29,832 bases of DNA from assembly GCA_002390025.1 (NCBI GenBank), contig DGRU01000021.1:1-29832 (forward strand). Direction: 5' to 3'. Each line of letters opens with the position of its first letter. Position 1 is the stretch's first letter. The notes under the pieces were generated by a model, which was given only the letters and a program-made list of their open reading frames with translations, ran no database searches and was not told the origin of the DNA. The position numbers and the translations under genes are program-made. Positions 15,791 to 24,808 of the stretch are shown here, one piece after another. The stretch is from Lachnospiraceae bacterium UBA4380 (GTDB taxonomy: Bacteria > Bacillota > Clostridia > Lachnospirales > Lachnospiraceae).

Positions 15791-18712
15791 ATGGATAATA
15801 GAAACCCGGAAAGTCATCACCAGTATACGCAGAAGAACAGACCTGTAAAAAAGACGGGCAAAAACAGGGAGCAGCTGCGCCTGTTAATGCGCGAAATAGG
15901 TCCTTTTTTCTGCATGTATTATATTGTGATCACCGTACTCCTGTTAGTTCAGCTGCCTTTTACCGGCACGCAGTCATTTTCCACCTGGAGCTTTGCCGGG
16001 CAGGGCGATGATGTCTATGAGATCAATGACAATCAGGACGCCGAGATGGTGGTGACAGTCAATGAAGATCATCTGAGGGGCGCCGCTGTTGACGGCTTTT
16101 TGAACGAACTGAACCTGATCTTTACGGATGAGAAGATGATCATGACGGTTACGGATGCCGAGACAGAGGAAGTGCTGACGGAATCCGTTTTTATGATCGT
16201 TGATCAGCCGCTGACCAAAAAGGACAGCACTGCTATGTATTTTGCCTTTGAGGATAAAATCCCCAAAGGGACAAAAGTGCACATCAGGCTGCATTCGGAA
16301 GGATTGACCAACCGGGGCGTCTTTTTTGAAGTGTCTGACGAGGCACAGGATGAAAATGTGACCATTCTCGACGGAGAGGTCTCCGAACAGACACTCTGCC
16401 TCGATTTCAGATACAAGGTCTACAGATGGAATCTGCTGCGGCCTGTCCTGTTCTATTTGATCGAAGCTGCGCTCGGCATCTTCCTTCTCGTTATTAACAG
16501 AAGATATCGGATAGCTGTCTGGATCAGGGAAAAAGGCGAAAGAGCAGGTGCCATAGTGCGCAGAGATCTGTTCCCTCTGAAAGTTGCGGCAGTGATCGCG
16601 GTCACAGCCCTGGGCATGATCATTCTCGCGGAATTTGCAGACTGGAACTCGGTCAGCCGGATCAGCAGGCGGTATGATGCAGATATGGTGTGCATGGATG
16701 ACTATGATCTAAAAACCCGCATCGCAGTCACGGATGATGCGGTCGTGGAGCAGATCATCCATACAGACAAGAGTAATTTCCGGGGGATCGGACTGGCTGT
16801 CCAGAACAACGAGGATGATGAAGATCCCTACACGCAGTCCTTTTATGTCTCGGCAAAGGAGAAGGAACGTCTCAAGAATGTCTCCGATACTGTCAAATAT
16901 GTCGACGGGACGCTGCATGTGCAGGTATATGATAACGAGACAGATGAACTTGCGGCAGATAATGAATACGAAGTCGGGTACCTGAGTTCGATTGAAACGG
17001 TTATCGCACCCGGAGTGAAATCCAAGCAGGTCAAAAACAAGCAGGATTCCTATGTCTGGCTGGATTTCGGCAAGGAGATTGCCGATTCCGCAGACAGGGA
17101 CTACCGCGTCGTGATCACGGCATCCGATACGGGAGAGAACGGGATCCGCCTCTCTTCCTCCAACCGTACAAATTCCTTTTTGACCCTCGACGGAGAAGAG
17201 AAAAAGACTGCTCTGTGCATGGTCACCTTATTTAATGTAAATGAAGGAGTCAGCAGCTGGTATTTCATGATCGTTGTCGGCATGATGATCGCTGTACTGG
17301 GGATCGGTCTCCTGATCCATATCTTTTCTGTAAAGATCGAATATGTTTTCCTGGTGAGCGCGCTGTCGATGGGCCTTCTGTTCAGCCTGATCGTGCCGCC
17401 CTATTGTGTCCCTGACGAACGCACGCATGTTGACTCCATCTACCGGCTTTCCAATCAGTTCCTTGGGATCAGTGATATTCCGGGACCCAGCAGGATCTAT
17501 AAGCGGGCCTGTGACGTCGATGCCTCTGTGAGCAATACTATGTCCCTGTCTGCCTATATGTACTGCGAGATGTCGGAGAAGCTGTTCGACGGAGCGGGAG
17601 AGAATACGGACCTTGTCCCTGCCTATGCGCGCAATGCGGTTGATAATGTGACCGTCTTAAACTATCTGCCGGGAGCATTCGGCTTTACGGTCGGCAGACT
17701 TCTGGGCAGGAATCTTCTGACAATGATCATGATGGCCAGGTGGCTTAATATTCTGGTGGTATCCCTGCTCATGTTCGTTGCCATCCGCAAGGCTCCGTTC
17801 GGGAAAGGTGTATTTGCCATCATAGGCCTGCTGCCAAAAATGATCAATCAGAACATCTCCTGTTCCTATGACGGGATGATTATTGCGGCGGTCTATCTTT
17901 TTCTTGCATATTCGCTGTATATCCTCTATGAAGAAGAGATCAGCATCTGCGAACTGTTCGTGGTCACGACCAGCGCATGGTTTTTGTCCTGTAATAAAGG
18001 CGGTGTTTATCTGCCTCTTCTGGGACTGCTGGTATTGCTTCCCTATATGCGGAAAAAGAAAAAAATCTTCTGGGCAAAAATCACAGGCTGTATCTATGCC
18101 TCTGTCCTTCTGGTATACTCATTTAAGTTCATTGTCAGGATTTCGGGAATTCTGTCCAGAAGTTCCGGCAGCGCCCTGAAGGGTGAAGGACAGGCCGTGC
18201 TGTACACTCTGTCCGACTTCTTTACGGATCCGGGAAATCTGGTGCGGGTATTTGAGAAGACAGCGGTCATACACGGACAGAATCTCATGGGGGATATGTT
18301 CGGAATCAACATTGCCCAGCAGGAGGTCAATGCACCTTGGGTCGTGATCATCGCCTTCATTATCCTGCTTATCATTACCTCTCTGGCCAGGGAGAATGAT
18401 ATCGAGCGCTTTTCCCGCAGCCACAAGATCTTTATCATGCTCTTTACAGCAGCAGGCATCGGCCTGATCAGTGCCTCCATGCTGCTCTCATGGACTGAAA
18501 AGGGGAGCGAGATCATCGAGGGACTTCAGGGTAGATATTACCTGCCCTATATGATCCTGCCTTTCCTGTGCCTGCACAACAGGATGATCGTGCGCAAAAA
18601 CTCGGATGATCAGAAGCTTGTCTGGATAGCGGATATTTTATTGTTTGTCACATTCTGCAATCTGATGATCTCAACATTTGCATGTGCTGTGATCGATAAT
18701 GTGATCACGTAA
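15791..18712 (+). CDS. Giant polytopic membrane protein, DUF2142-like (GT-C type), copy 2
   Basis: A 973-residue paralogue of the protein at 5556-8504. A basic N terminus of about 35 residues precedes TM1 (about 37-57). An extracytoplasmic-looking part leads to TM2 (219-236) and TM3 (264-283), then a second hydrophilic domain (284-488), TM4 (489-512) and a hydrophobic C-terminal half. The acidic motif is PDERTHVDSIY with D542. The hydrophilic domains differ far more from copy 1 than the membrane half, which suggests a shared chemistry on different acceptors. GGAG lies 9 bases before the ATG. It may use the polyprenyl-phosphate sugar made by the glycosyltransferase at 19667; that is an inference from context and fold. 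Confidence 0.75.
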   Translation: MDNRNPESHHQYTQKNRPVKKTGKNREQLRLLMREIGPFFCMYYIVITVLLLVQLPFTGTQSFSTWSFAGQGDDVYEINDNQDAEMVVTVNEDHLRGAAVDGFLNELNLIFTDEKMIMTVTDAETEEVLTESVFMIVDQPLTKKDSTAMYFAFEDKIPKGTKVHIRLHSEGLTNRGVFFEVSDEAQDENVTILDGEVSEQTLCLDFRYKVYRWNLLRPVLFYLIEAALGIFLLVINRRYRIAVWIREKGERAGAIVRRDLFPLKVAAVIAVTALGMIILAEFADWNSVSRISRRYDADMVCMDDYDLKTRIAVTDDAVVEQIIHTDKSNFRGIGLAVQNNEDDEDPYTQSFYVSAKEKERLKNVSDTVKYVDGTLHVQVYDNETDELAADNEYEVGYLSSIETVIAPGVKSKQVKNKQDSYVWLDFGKEIADSADRDYRVVITASDTGENGIRLSSSNRTNSFLTLDGEEKKTALCMVTLFNVNEGVSSWYFMIVVGMMIAVLGIGLLIHIFSVKIEYVFLVSALSMGLLFSLIVPPYCVPDERTHVDSIYRLSNQFLGISDIPGPSRIYKRACDVDASVSNTMSLSAYMYCEMSEKLFDGAGENTDLVPAYARNAVDNVTVLNYLPGAFGFTVGRLLGRNLLTMIMMARWLNILVVSLLMFVAIRKAPFGKGVFAIIGLLPKMINQNISCSYDGMIIAAVYLFLAYSLYILYEEEISICELFVVTTSAWFLSCNKGGVYLPLLGLLVLLPYMRKKKKIFWAKITGCIYASVLLVYSFKFIVRISGILSRSSGSALKGEGQAVLYTLSDFFTDPGNLVRVFEKTAVIHGQNLMGDMFGINIAQQEVNAPWVVIIAFIILLIITSLARENDIERFSRSHKIFIMLFTAAGIGLISASMLLSWTEKGSEIIEGLQGRYYLPYMILPFLCLHNRMIVRKNSDDQKLVWIADILLFVTFCNLMISTFACAVIDNVIT

Positions 18713-18731
18713 AACTGCCCCTGCAGAAACC

Positions 18732-18760
18732 TTGCATAACACTGCGTATTCTGGTATTTT
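18732..18760 (+). promoter_or_regulatory. Candidate promoter in the gap before a glycosyltransferase gene
   Basis: TTGCAT (18732-18737) and TATTTT (18755-18760) are spaced by exactly 17 bases. A hairpin CCGCAG/CTGCGG follows at 18770-18786 inside the leader. Both hexamers are imperfect, so this is a weak call. The rest of the 140-base gap shows nothing else. Confidence 0.3.
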
Positions 18761-18852
18761 TTCATTAGCCCGCAGTCTTTCTGCGGACACAAACCTGTTT
18801 GCGGATCACAGTTACTGCAATATCCGGACATCCGGAATAGAAGATATATATT

Positions 18853-19647
18853 ATGAAAAATGAATTAAATCACACATTTGTTATATGCGCCTACAAAGAG
18901 AGCCCCTTCCTTGAAGAGTGTATTCAGTCGGTTCTGAACCAGACTGCTTCAAGCAGGGTCCTGATCGCAACTTCGACAGATACGCCTCTGATCAGGGAGA
19001 TGTCCGAAAAATACGGACTGGAGCTCAAGTACTCGGGGCTCGCCTCTGATATTGCGGGTGACTGGAATTATGCCTATCACCAGGCGGATACCCGATATGT
19101 GACGATCGCCCATCAGGACGATGTTTACGACCCCGCATATGCGGAGACTGCGGTCCGGATGCTGGACGGCAGGAACAGGCCGCTCCTGTTTTTCTCCGAT
19201 TACTATGAGATCCGGGACGGGCAGGCTGTATCCCGGAATCTGAATCTCCGCATTAAAAAGATCATGCTGGCGCCCCTGCTGGTCCCGGGCCTGAGCGGCC
19301 GGAAAGCCGTAAAGAGAAGTGTCCTGGCCCTGGGAAATCCCATCTGCTGCCCGTCAGTCACCTATGTGCGGGACAATCTCCCCTACACCCTTTTCCAGAA
19401 GGGAATGAAGAGTAATATCGACTGGCAGGCATGGGCCCTTGCGGCGGGAATGCACGGTGATTTTGTCTATAAGAGCAAGGCACTGATGGGCCATCGGATC
19501 CATGTGGGGTCGACGACGACTGAGATCATCGAATCGTCTTCCCGAACGCAGGAAGACCTCTTTATGCTGAAAAAATTCTGGCCTGACCCCATCGCCGAAA
19601 AGATCAACCGGCTCTACCAGAATGCTGAAAAATCAAACAAATCATAA
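18853..19647 (+). CDS. Glycosyltransferase family 2
   Basis: A 264-residue GT-A glycosyltransferase. The first strand reads HTFVICAYKESPFLEECIQS (7-26). The nucleotide-binding region differs from the classic DDGS form (TSTDTPLIREM), and the metal site is IAHQDDVYDP (85-94). The acceptor-side part contains NPICCPSVTYVRDNL and SNIDWQAWALAAG. Length is short but within the family range. The ribosome-binding site is poor (AGAAG about 11 bases upstream). The donor sugar cannot be told. It sits 19 bases before the next glycosyltransferase and is likely co-transcribed with it. Confidence 0.8.
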   Translation: MKNELNHTFVICAYKESPFLEECIQSVLNQTASSRVLIATSTDTPLIREMSEKYGLELKYSGLASDIAGDWNYAYHQADTRYVTIAHQDDVYDPAYAETAVRMLDGRNRPLLFFSDYYEIRDGQAVSRNLNLRIKKIMLAPLLVPGLSGRKAVKRSVLALGNPICCPSVTYVRDNLPYTLFQKGMKSNIDWQAWALAAGMHGDFVYKSKALMGHRIHVGSTTTEIIESSSRTQEDLFMLKKFWPDPIAEKINRLYQNAEKSNKS

Positions 19648-19666
19648 GAGAATGCAGAGGTTACAG

Positions 19667-20347
19667 ATGAATAAATTGCTGCTGATTATTCCGGCATTTA
19701 ATGAGGAAGAGAATATAGAGCGTGTAGTCGAGAACATCTGCACCAACTATCCTCAATTTGACTATGTTGTGATCAATGACGGTTCTGTCGATGATACCTC
19801 CGGAATCTGTCACAGACGCGGATACAATGTGGTGGACCATCCGGTTAATCTGGGACTAGCGGGCGCATTCCAGACCGGAATGAAGTATGCCTACTACAAA
19901 GGATACGAATGTGCCATGCAGTTTGACGCCGACGGACAGCATCGTCCCGAATATATCGATGAGATGTACAAGACCATGAAGGAAGGGTACGATGTAGTGA
20001 TCGGTTCCAGGTTTGTGACCGAGAAGAAACCTTTTTCCGCCAGGATGATCGGCAGCAGGCTGATTTCCTGGGCGGTCCGGATTGCATCCGGCCTGAAGAT
20101 CGCCGACCCGACTTCCGGAATGCGTCTGTACAGCAGGAAAATCTGCCGGGACCTTGCCGCCAATATCAATTACGGCCCGGAACCCGACACGATCTCATAT
20201 CTGGCAAAAAAGAAAGTCCCGATCAAGGAGATCCAGGTTCAGATGGATGAGAGGATCGCAGGAGAGAGCTATCTGAATATGATGAAGTCCATCATGTATA
20301 TGACCAGAATGCTCATCTCGATCCTGGTGATTCAGAATGCAAGGTAA
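19667..20347 (+). CDS. Glycosyltransferase family 2, polyprenyl-phosphate sugar synthase-like (DPM1/GacI type)
   Basis: A 226-residue protein close in form to dolichol-phosphate mannosyltransferase catalytic domains: IIPAFNEEENI (7-17), INDGSVDDT (36-44), LGLAGAFQTGMKYA (62-75) and the metal site DADGQHRP (87-94), then PTSGMRLYSR. It lacks C-terminal membrane helices, as do forms that work with a small membrane partner. Such enzymes put a sugar on undecaprenyl phosphate. The start at 19667 is chosen because AGAGG lies 6 bases before it; the longer in-frame start at 19622 would overlap the previous gene. The gene for a DUF2304-like membrane protein follows 21 bases later, the same pairing as GacI with GacJ in group A Streptococcus. 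Confidence 0.8.
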   Translation: MNKLLLIIPAFNEEENIERVVENICTNYPQFDYVVINDGSVDDTSGICHRRGYNVVDHPVNLGLAGAFQTGMKYAYYKGYECAMQFDADGQHRPEYIDEMYKTMKEGYDVVIGSRFVTEKKPFSARMIGSRLISWAVRIASGLKIADPTSGMRLYSRKICRDLAANINYGPEPDTISYLAKKKVPIKEIQVQMDERIAGESYLNMMKSIMYMTRMLISILVIQNAR

Positions 20348-20368
20348 CTGCCGCGGAAAGGTATTATT

Positions 20369-20737
20369 ATGATTACAATGTCTATTCAGCTTAGAATCAT
20401 TCTGATCGTGGGAGCCGTCGTCACCATGATCTCCATGCTTCGTAAAATCAGAAAAAAGAAAGTGCAGATAGATTCCACTATTTTCTGGATCCTGTTTTCT
20501 TTTGTGCTGGTTGTTATTGCAGTATTTCCGGATATCATTTATTTCTTCTCAAAACTTCTGGGTGTCCGCTCGCCGGCAAACCTGGTAGTGGCGGGGATAA
20601 TTTTGATTCTGATCATTAAGATGTTCCTGATGACACTGGAAATTTCCGAACTGCAGGAAAAGGTTAAGGAGCTTGCACAGAGTGTCTCCCTGAAGGAGGA
20701 GAAGAACGAGTTCCTGATGAAAGAAAAAGAAGAGTAG
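20369..20737 (+). CDS. Small membrane protein, DUF2304-like (GacJ-type partner)
   Basis: A 122-residue protein with three hydrophobic segments (about 6-23, 38-62 and 70-90) and a charged, coiled-coil-like C terminus (ISELQEKVKELAQ onward). The pattern, including the basic RKIRKKK stretch after the first helix and FPD after the second, is that of DUF2304 proteins. In streptococci the comparable GacJ binds the undecaprenyl-phosphate GlcNAc synthase GacI and boosts its activity, so an anchoring role for the glycosyltransferase just upstream is inferred. GGAAAGG lies 7 bases before the ATG. rmlB starts 12 bases after its stop. Confidence 0.8.
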   Translation: MITMSIQLRIILIVGAVVTMISMLRKIRKKKVQIDSTIFWILFSFVLVVIAVFPDIIYFFSKLLGVRSPANLVVAGIILILIIKMFLMTLEISELQEKVKELAQSVSLKEEKNEFLMKEKEE

Positions 20738-20749
20738 GAGGAATTTGAA

Positions 20750-21769
20750 ATGACTATAATTGTGACTGGAGGAGCCGGATTTATTGGAAGCAACTTTGTC
20801 TTTTATGAGCTGGAAAAGCATCCGGAGGACCGGATCGTATGTATTGACAAGCTGACCTATGCGGGCAATCTCTCCACCCTTGCGCCGGTGATGGATAAGC
20901 CGAATTTCCGCTTTGTCAAAATGGATATCTGCGACCGTGAGGGCATCGATAAGCTTTTTGAAGAAGAGAAGCCCGACATCGTCGTGAACTTTGCGGCCGA
21001 GTCCCACGTAGACCGCTCCATCGAAAATCCCGAGATTTTCCTGCAGACCAATATCATCGGCACTTCCACCCTGATGGATGCCTGCCGCAAGTATGGTATC
21101 ACCCGCTACCATCAGGTCTCCACGGATGAAGTCTACGGCGATCTGCCGCTCGACCGTCCCGACCTCTTCTTCACAGAGGAGACGCCCATCCATACCAGCA
21201 GCCCCTACAGCAGCTCCAAGGCGGGAGCAGACCTCCTTGTCCTGGCTTATCACAGGACCTACGGTCTTCCTGTCTCCATCAGCCGCTGCTCCAACAACTA
21301 CGGACCCTATCACTTCCCGGAGAAGCTGATTCCCCTGATGGTCATCAATGCCCTGCACGATAAGCCTCTCCCTGTTTACGGCGAGGGACTCAATGTCCGC
21401 GACTGGCTCTATGTCGAGGATCACTGCAAGGCCATCGATCTGGTTATGCGCAAGGGCCGTGTGGGTGAAGTCTACAATATCGGCGGCCACAACGAGATGA
21501 GAAATATTGATATCGTGAAGCTGATCTGCAAGGAACTCGGCAAGCCCGAGAGCCTGATCACCTATGTCACGGACCGCAAAGGCCACGATATGCGCTATGC
21601 CATCGATCCCACCAAGATCCACAATGAGCTGGGATGGCTTCCTGAGACCATGTTTAAAGATGGCATCAAAAAGACCATCCGCTGGTATCTTGACAACCAG
21701 TCCTGGTGGCAGCCGATCATCGACGGCGATTATCAGAACTATTATGAGCAGATGTACGGCAATCGCTGA
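20750..21769 (+). CDS. rmlB: dTDP-glucose 4,6-dehydratase
   Basis: A 339-residue extended SDR, the usual length for RmlB. It converts dTDP-glucose to dTDP-4-keto-6-deoxyglucose, the second step of dTDP-L-rhamnose synthesis. Visible features: [11 protein letters not shown] (6-16) for NAD binding, the catalytic STDEVYGDL loop, and YSSSK with Y153 and K157. Later come [15 protein letters not shown] and [11 protein letters not shown], both diagnostic of RmlB. A strong AGGAGG lies about 8 bases before the ATG. rmlD and rmlC follow on the same strand. Confidence 0.95.
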   Translation: MTIIVTGGAGFIGSNFVFYELEKHPEDRIVCIDKLTYAGNLSTLAPVMDKPNFRFVKMDICDREGIDKLFEEEKPDIVVNFAAESHVDRSIENPEIFLQTNIIGTSTLMDACRKYGITRYHQVSTDEVYGDLPLDRPDLFFTEETPIHTSSPYSSSKAGADLLVLAYHRTYGLPVSISRCSNNYGPYHFPEKLIPLMVINALHDKPLPVYGEGLNVRDWLYVEDHCKAIDLVMRKGRVGEVYNIGGHNEMRNIDIVKLICKELGKPESLITYVTDRKGHDMRYAIDPTKIHNELGWLPETMFKDGIKKTIRWYLDNQSWWQPIIDGDYQNYYEQMYGNR

Positions 21770-21840
21770 TCCTGCGGCTGCCGCGGGTGCGAAGTGAATT
21801 CGCCGCTATTATTACAAAACAGAGAAGAGGGTAATACAGG

Positions 21841-22767
21841 ATGAAGGTTCTTGTGACAGGTGTCGGCGGCCAGCTTGGCCACGATGTGATGAATGAGCTC
21901 TATGCCAGAGGATATGAGGGGATTGGAAGCGATATCGCTCCTTCCTATGCCGGTGCGCAGGACGGGACGGCAGTCACCGCCATGCCCTATGTGCAGCTTG
22001 ATATTACAGACTCTGCTGCCGTGCGGAAAGTGATCAGTGACTGCCGACCCGATGTCGTGGTGCACTGCGCTGCCTGGACGGCTGTGGATCTTGCCGAAGA
22101 CGAGGACAAAATCGAAAAAGTGCGTGCCATCAACGGCGGCGGCACTGCCAATATTGCCAGGGCATGCAAAGAGATTGACTGCAAGATGGTCTACATCAGT
22201 ACGGACTATGTATTCGACGGACAGGGGACAGAGCCCTGGAAACCGGACTGCAAGGACTACAAGCCCCTCAATGTCTATGGACAGACCAAGCTGGAGGGTG
22301 AACTTGCTGTTGCAGGCACTCTGGATAAATACTTTATAGTAAGGATCGCCTGGGTCTTCGGCGTAAACGGAAAGAATTTTATCAAGACCATGCTCAATGT
22401 CGGTAAGACTCATGACACGGTCAGGGTCGTCAACGACCAGATCGGCACACCGACCTATACCCTTGATCTTGCCCGTCTCCTCGTCGATATGATCGAGACG
22501 GAAAAGTACGGCTATTACCATGCCACCAACGAAGGCGGATATATTTCCTGGTATGATTTTACCTGTGAAATCTACAGGCAGGCCGGGTATACCACCAATG
22601 TGATTCCTGTGACGACAGAGGAATACGGTCTCTCAAAGGCGGCAAGACCTTTTAACAGCCGCCTTGACAAATCCCGTCTTGTGGAGAACGGCTTTGAGCC
22701 CCTCCCGGACTGGAAGGATGCACTTGCCAGATATCTGGAAGCGCTCCGCACAGCGGGGATGATCTGA
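21841..22767 (+). CDS. rmlD: dTDP-4-dehydrorhamnose reductase
   Basis: A 308-residue SDR that performs the last step to dTDP-L-rhamnose, reducing the 4-keto group. VTGVGGQLGHDV (5-16) is the nucleotide-binding start. STDYVFDG and the catalytic YGQTK (Y146, K150) follow, and the C-terminal FTCEIYRQAG and RPFNSRLDKSRL segments are typical of RmlD. The 71-base gap after rmlB has no gene. In the family the order rmlB-rmlD-rmlC is less common than rmlA-C-B-D; rmlC follows 98 bases later. Confidence 0.95.
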   Translation: MKVLVTGVGGQLGHDVMNELYARGYEGIGSDIAPSYAGAQDGTAVTAMPYVQLDITDSAAVRKVISDCRPDVVVHCAAWTAVDLAEDEDKIEKVRAINGGGTANIARACKEIDCKMVYISTDYVFDGQGTEPWKPDCKDYKPLNVYGQTKLEGELAVAGTLDKYFIVRIAWVFGVNGKNFIKTMLNVGKTHDTVRVVNDQIGTPTYTLDLARLLVDMIETEKYGYYHATNEGGYISWYDFTCEIYRQAGYTTNVIPVTTEEYGLSKAARPFNSRLDKSRLVENGFEPLPDWKDALARYLEALRTAGMI

Positions 22768-22865
22768 TCACCGCGAAAAAAGAGATGATTTGCAGGACCT
22801 GTAAACGAGAGTATCTGATTTGTACCGGACATCATTTTCTGTGATCCGGGAGGAGGGAGACAGTT

Positions 22866-23474
22866 TTGGGACAGATTAAGGTGACAAAAACAGAAATCGA
22901 AGGCCTCTATGTCATTGAGCCGACTGTACACGGCGACAGCAGAGGATATTTTATGGAGACATATAATCAGAATGACATGCATGAGGCGGGACTGGACATG
23001 GTTTTTGTCCAGGATAACCAGAGCATGTCTAAAAGAGGTGTCCTCAGAGGGCTTCATTTTCAGAAACAGTTCCCCCAGGGGAAACTGGTGAGGGTCATCC
23101 GCGGAGAGGTGTTTGATGTGGCAGTTGACCTGCGCGAGGGCAGTGCGACCTACGGAAAATGGCACGGAATCCTTCTGTCCGAAGAAAACAAAAAACAGTT
23201 CTATATCTCCGAGGGTTTTGCCCACGGTTTCCTTGTCCTGAGTGAGACGGCGGAATTCTGCTACAAGGTGACAGACTTCTACCACCCCGGTGATGAAGGC
23301 GGTCTTGCCTGGAATGATCCGGAAATCGGAATTGAATGGCCCCAGCTTCGCGGCGATTATCCGGGAACCGCTGACAGTGACGGCTATGTGCTCGAGGACG
23401 GAACACCGCTCAATCTCAGCGAAAAGGACAAGCTCTGGAAAGGACTTGCGGAAACCTTCCATTTTGGAGGCTGA
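22866..23474 (+). CDS. rmlC: dTDP-4-dehydrorhamnose 3,5-epimerase
   Basis: A 202-residue cupin-fold epimerase that acts between RmlB and RmlD. DSRGYFMETYN, the catalytic-His motif GVLRGLHFQ, FDVAVDLREGS, GFAHGFLVLSE and WNDPEIGIEWP are all characteristic. The start codon is TTG at 22866; no ATG or GTG gives the full N terminus. A strong GGGAGGAGGGAG lies just before it, which supports this start. The rare start codon may lower expression relative to rmlB and rmlD. The product is slightly longer than the common 180-190 residues. Confidence 0.93.
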   Translation: MGQIKVTKTEIEGLYVIEPTVHGDSRGYFMETYNQNDMHEAGLDMVFVQDNQSMSKRGVLRGLHFQKQFPQGKLVRVIRGEVFDVAVDLREGSATYGKWHGILLSEENKKQFYISEGFAHGFLVLSETAEFCYKVTDFYHPGDEGGLAWNDPEIGIEWPQLRGDYPGTADSDGYVLEDGTPLNLSEKDKLWKGLAETFHFGG

Positions 23475-23503
23475 TGTGCTTGAGACCGCATGATCATTTC
23501 ACC

Positions 23504-23568
23504 GTTTTCGCCTCCGCGAAAACACCTTATGCTCATGCGGAGCATGTGCTGCCGCAAAATTGTGCGGC
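23504..23568. repeat. Hairpin cluster sharing a 22-base module with the 4155-4402 repeat
   Basis: Three hairpins stand in a row in the gap before glf: GTTTTCGC/GCGAAAAC (23504-23523, perfect), ATGCTC/GAGCAT (23529-23545) and GCCGCA/TGCGGC (23551-23568). Bases 23534-23555 match the reverse complement of 4298-4319 at 21 of 22 positions. So part of the long repeat is present here in the opposite orientation. The remaining bases up to 23660 show only a purine-rich stretch with repeated ACAGACAG-like words. Confidence 0.65.
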
Positions 23569-23660
23569 CAGGATCCGGAAAGAGTGAGTTGTCAGCAGGC
23601 AGAAGAAAACAGACAGAAAACAGACAGGCAGCAGACATACAGCATACAGGAGAGAGGAAG

Positions 23661-24794
23661 ATGTCGGAGAATAGTAAATATGATTTTCTGGTCGTGGGCG
23701 CGGGCCTTTTCGGTGCAGTATTTGCACATGAGGCGAAGGCTGCGGGAAAAAGCGTTCTTGTGATCGACAGACGCCCCAATATTGCCGGAAATGTTTATAC
23801 CGAAAAAGTAGAGGGAATCCATGTGCACAAATACGGCGCACATATTTTCCATACAAATAACCGCAGGGTCTGGGACTATGTAAACCGTTTCGCGGAATTT
23901 AACCGCTTCACAAATTCGCCCGTGGCCAATTACCACGGCGAACTGTATTCCCTGCCTTTCAATATGTACACATTCAATAAGATGTGGGGCGTGGTGACAC
24001 CGCAGGAAGCGGCGGCCAGGATCGAAGAGCAGAAAAAGGCGGCCGGCATCACAGAGCCGAAAAATCTGGAGGAGCAGGCCATCAGTCTGATTGGCACAGA
24101 TATCTACGAGAAGCTGGTCAAGGGATATACAGAAAAACAGTGGGGACGTCCCTGCACAGAGCTTCCCGCCTTCATCATCAAGCGCCTGCCCGTACGCCTG
24201 ACTTTTGACAACAACTATTTCAATGCCCTCTTCCAGGGAATCCCTGTGGGCGGCTATACAAAGATGGTGGCCAATATGCTTGACGGGATCGAAGTCCGTC
24301 TGGGCTGCGACTATCTGGAAGACCGCGCGGCATGGGATGCCATGGCGGACAAGGTCATCTACACGGGTGCAATTGACGCTTTCTATGGATTCAAGCTGGG
24401 GACACTGGAGTACCGCAGTGTCCGCTTTGAGACAGAGCTTCTGGATATACCCAATTTCCAGGGCAACGCTGCCGTCAACTACACAGACAGAGAGACTCCC
24501 TGGACAAGGATCATCGAGCACAAGTGGTTTGAGTTCGGCAAGGATGACGACGGAAACGATCTTCCCAAAACTGTCATCAGCCGTGAATTCAGCTCTACCT
24601 GGAAGCCCGGCGATGAGCCCTATTACCCTGTGAATGACGAGAAGAACGGAAAACTCTATGAGCAGTACAAAGAGCTCGCGGCAGGAGAGGACAAAGTCAT
24701 CTTCGGCGGACGTCTGGGTGAGTACAAATACTACGACATGGACCAGGTCATCGCCTCTGCTCTGGATGCTTCCGAAAAAATTCTCGCTCAGTGA
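23661..24794 (+). CDS. glf: UDP-galactopyranose mutase
   Basis: A 377-residue FAD enzyme that converts UDP-galactopyranose to UDP-galactofuranose, so galactofuranose is a likely part of the glycan. The FAD-binding VVGAGLFGAVFAHEA (11-25), DRRPNIAGN (36-44) and the HKYGAHIFHT segment (56-65) are family hallmarks; EKQWGRPCTELP, PVRLTFDNNYF and the C-terminal GRLGEYKYYDMDQ are also typical. The start at 23661 follows GGAGAGAGGAAG; a longer in-frame ATG at 23490 would run through the hairpin repeat and is rejected. No galactofuranosyltransferase is plainly identifiable; one of the family 2 enzymes may serve. Confidence 0.95.
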   Translation: MSENSKYDFLVVGAGLFGAVFAHEAKAAGKSVLVIDRRPNIAGNVYTEKVEGIHVHKYGAHIFHTNNRRVWDYVNRFAEFNRFTNSPVANYHGELYSLPFNMYTFNKMWGVVTPQEAAARIEEQKKAAGITEPKNLEEQAISLIGTDIYEKLVKGYTEKQWGRPCTELPAFIIKRLPVRLTFDNNYFNALFQGIPVGGYTKMVANMLDGIEVRLGCDYLEDRAAWDAMADKVIYTGAIDAFYGFKLGTLEYRSVRFETELLDIPNFQGNAAVNYTDRETPWTRIIEHKWFEFGKDDDGNDLPKTVISREFSSTWKPGDEPYYPVNDEKNGKLYEQYKELAAGEDKVIFGGRLGEYKYYDMDQVIASALDASEKILAQ

Positions 24795-24808
24795 AGGGAT
24801 CTCTGTAA

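Noticed and set aside
20549..21622. A 357-codon reverse-strand frame opposite rmlB
   Set aside because: Antisense shadow of rmlB; the + strand has every RmlB motif and a strong ribosome-binding site.
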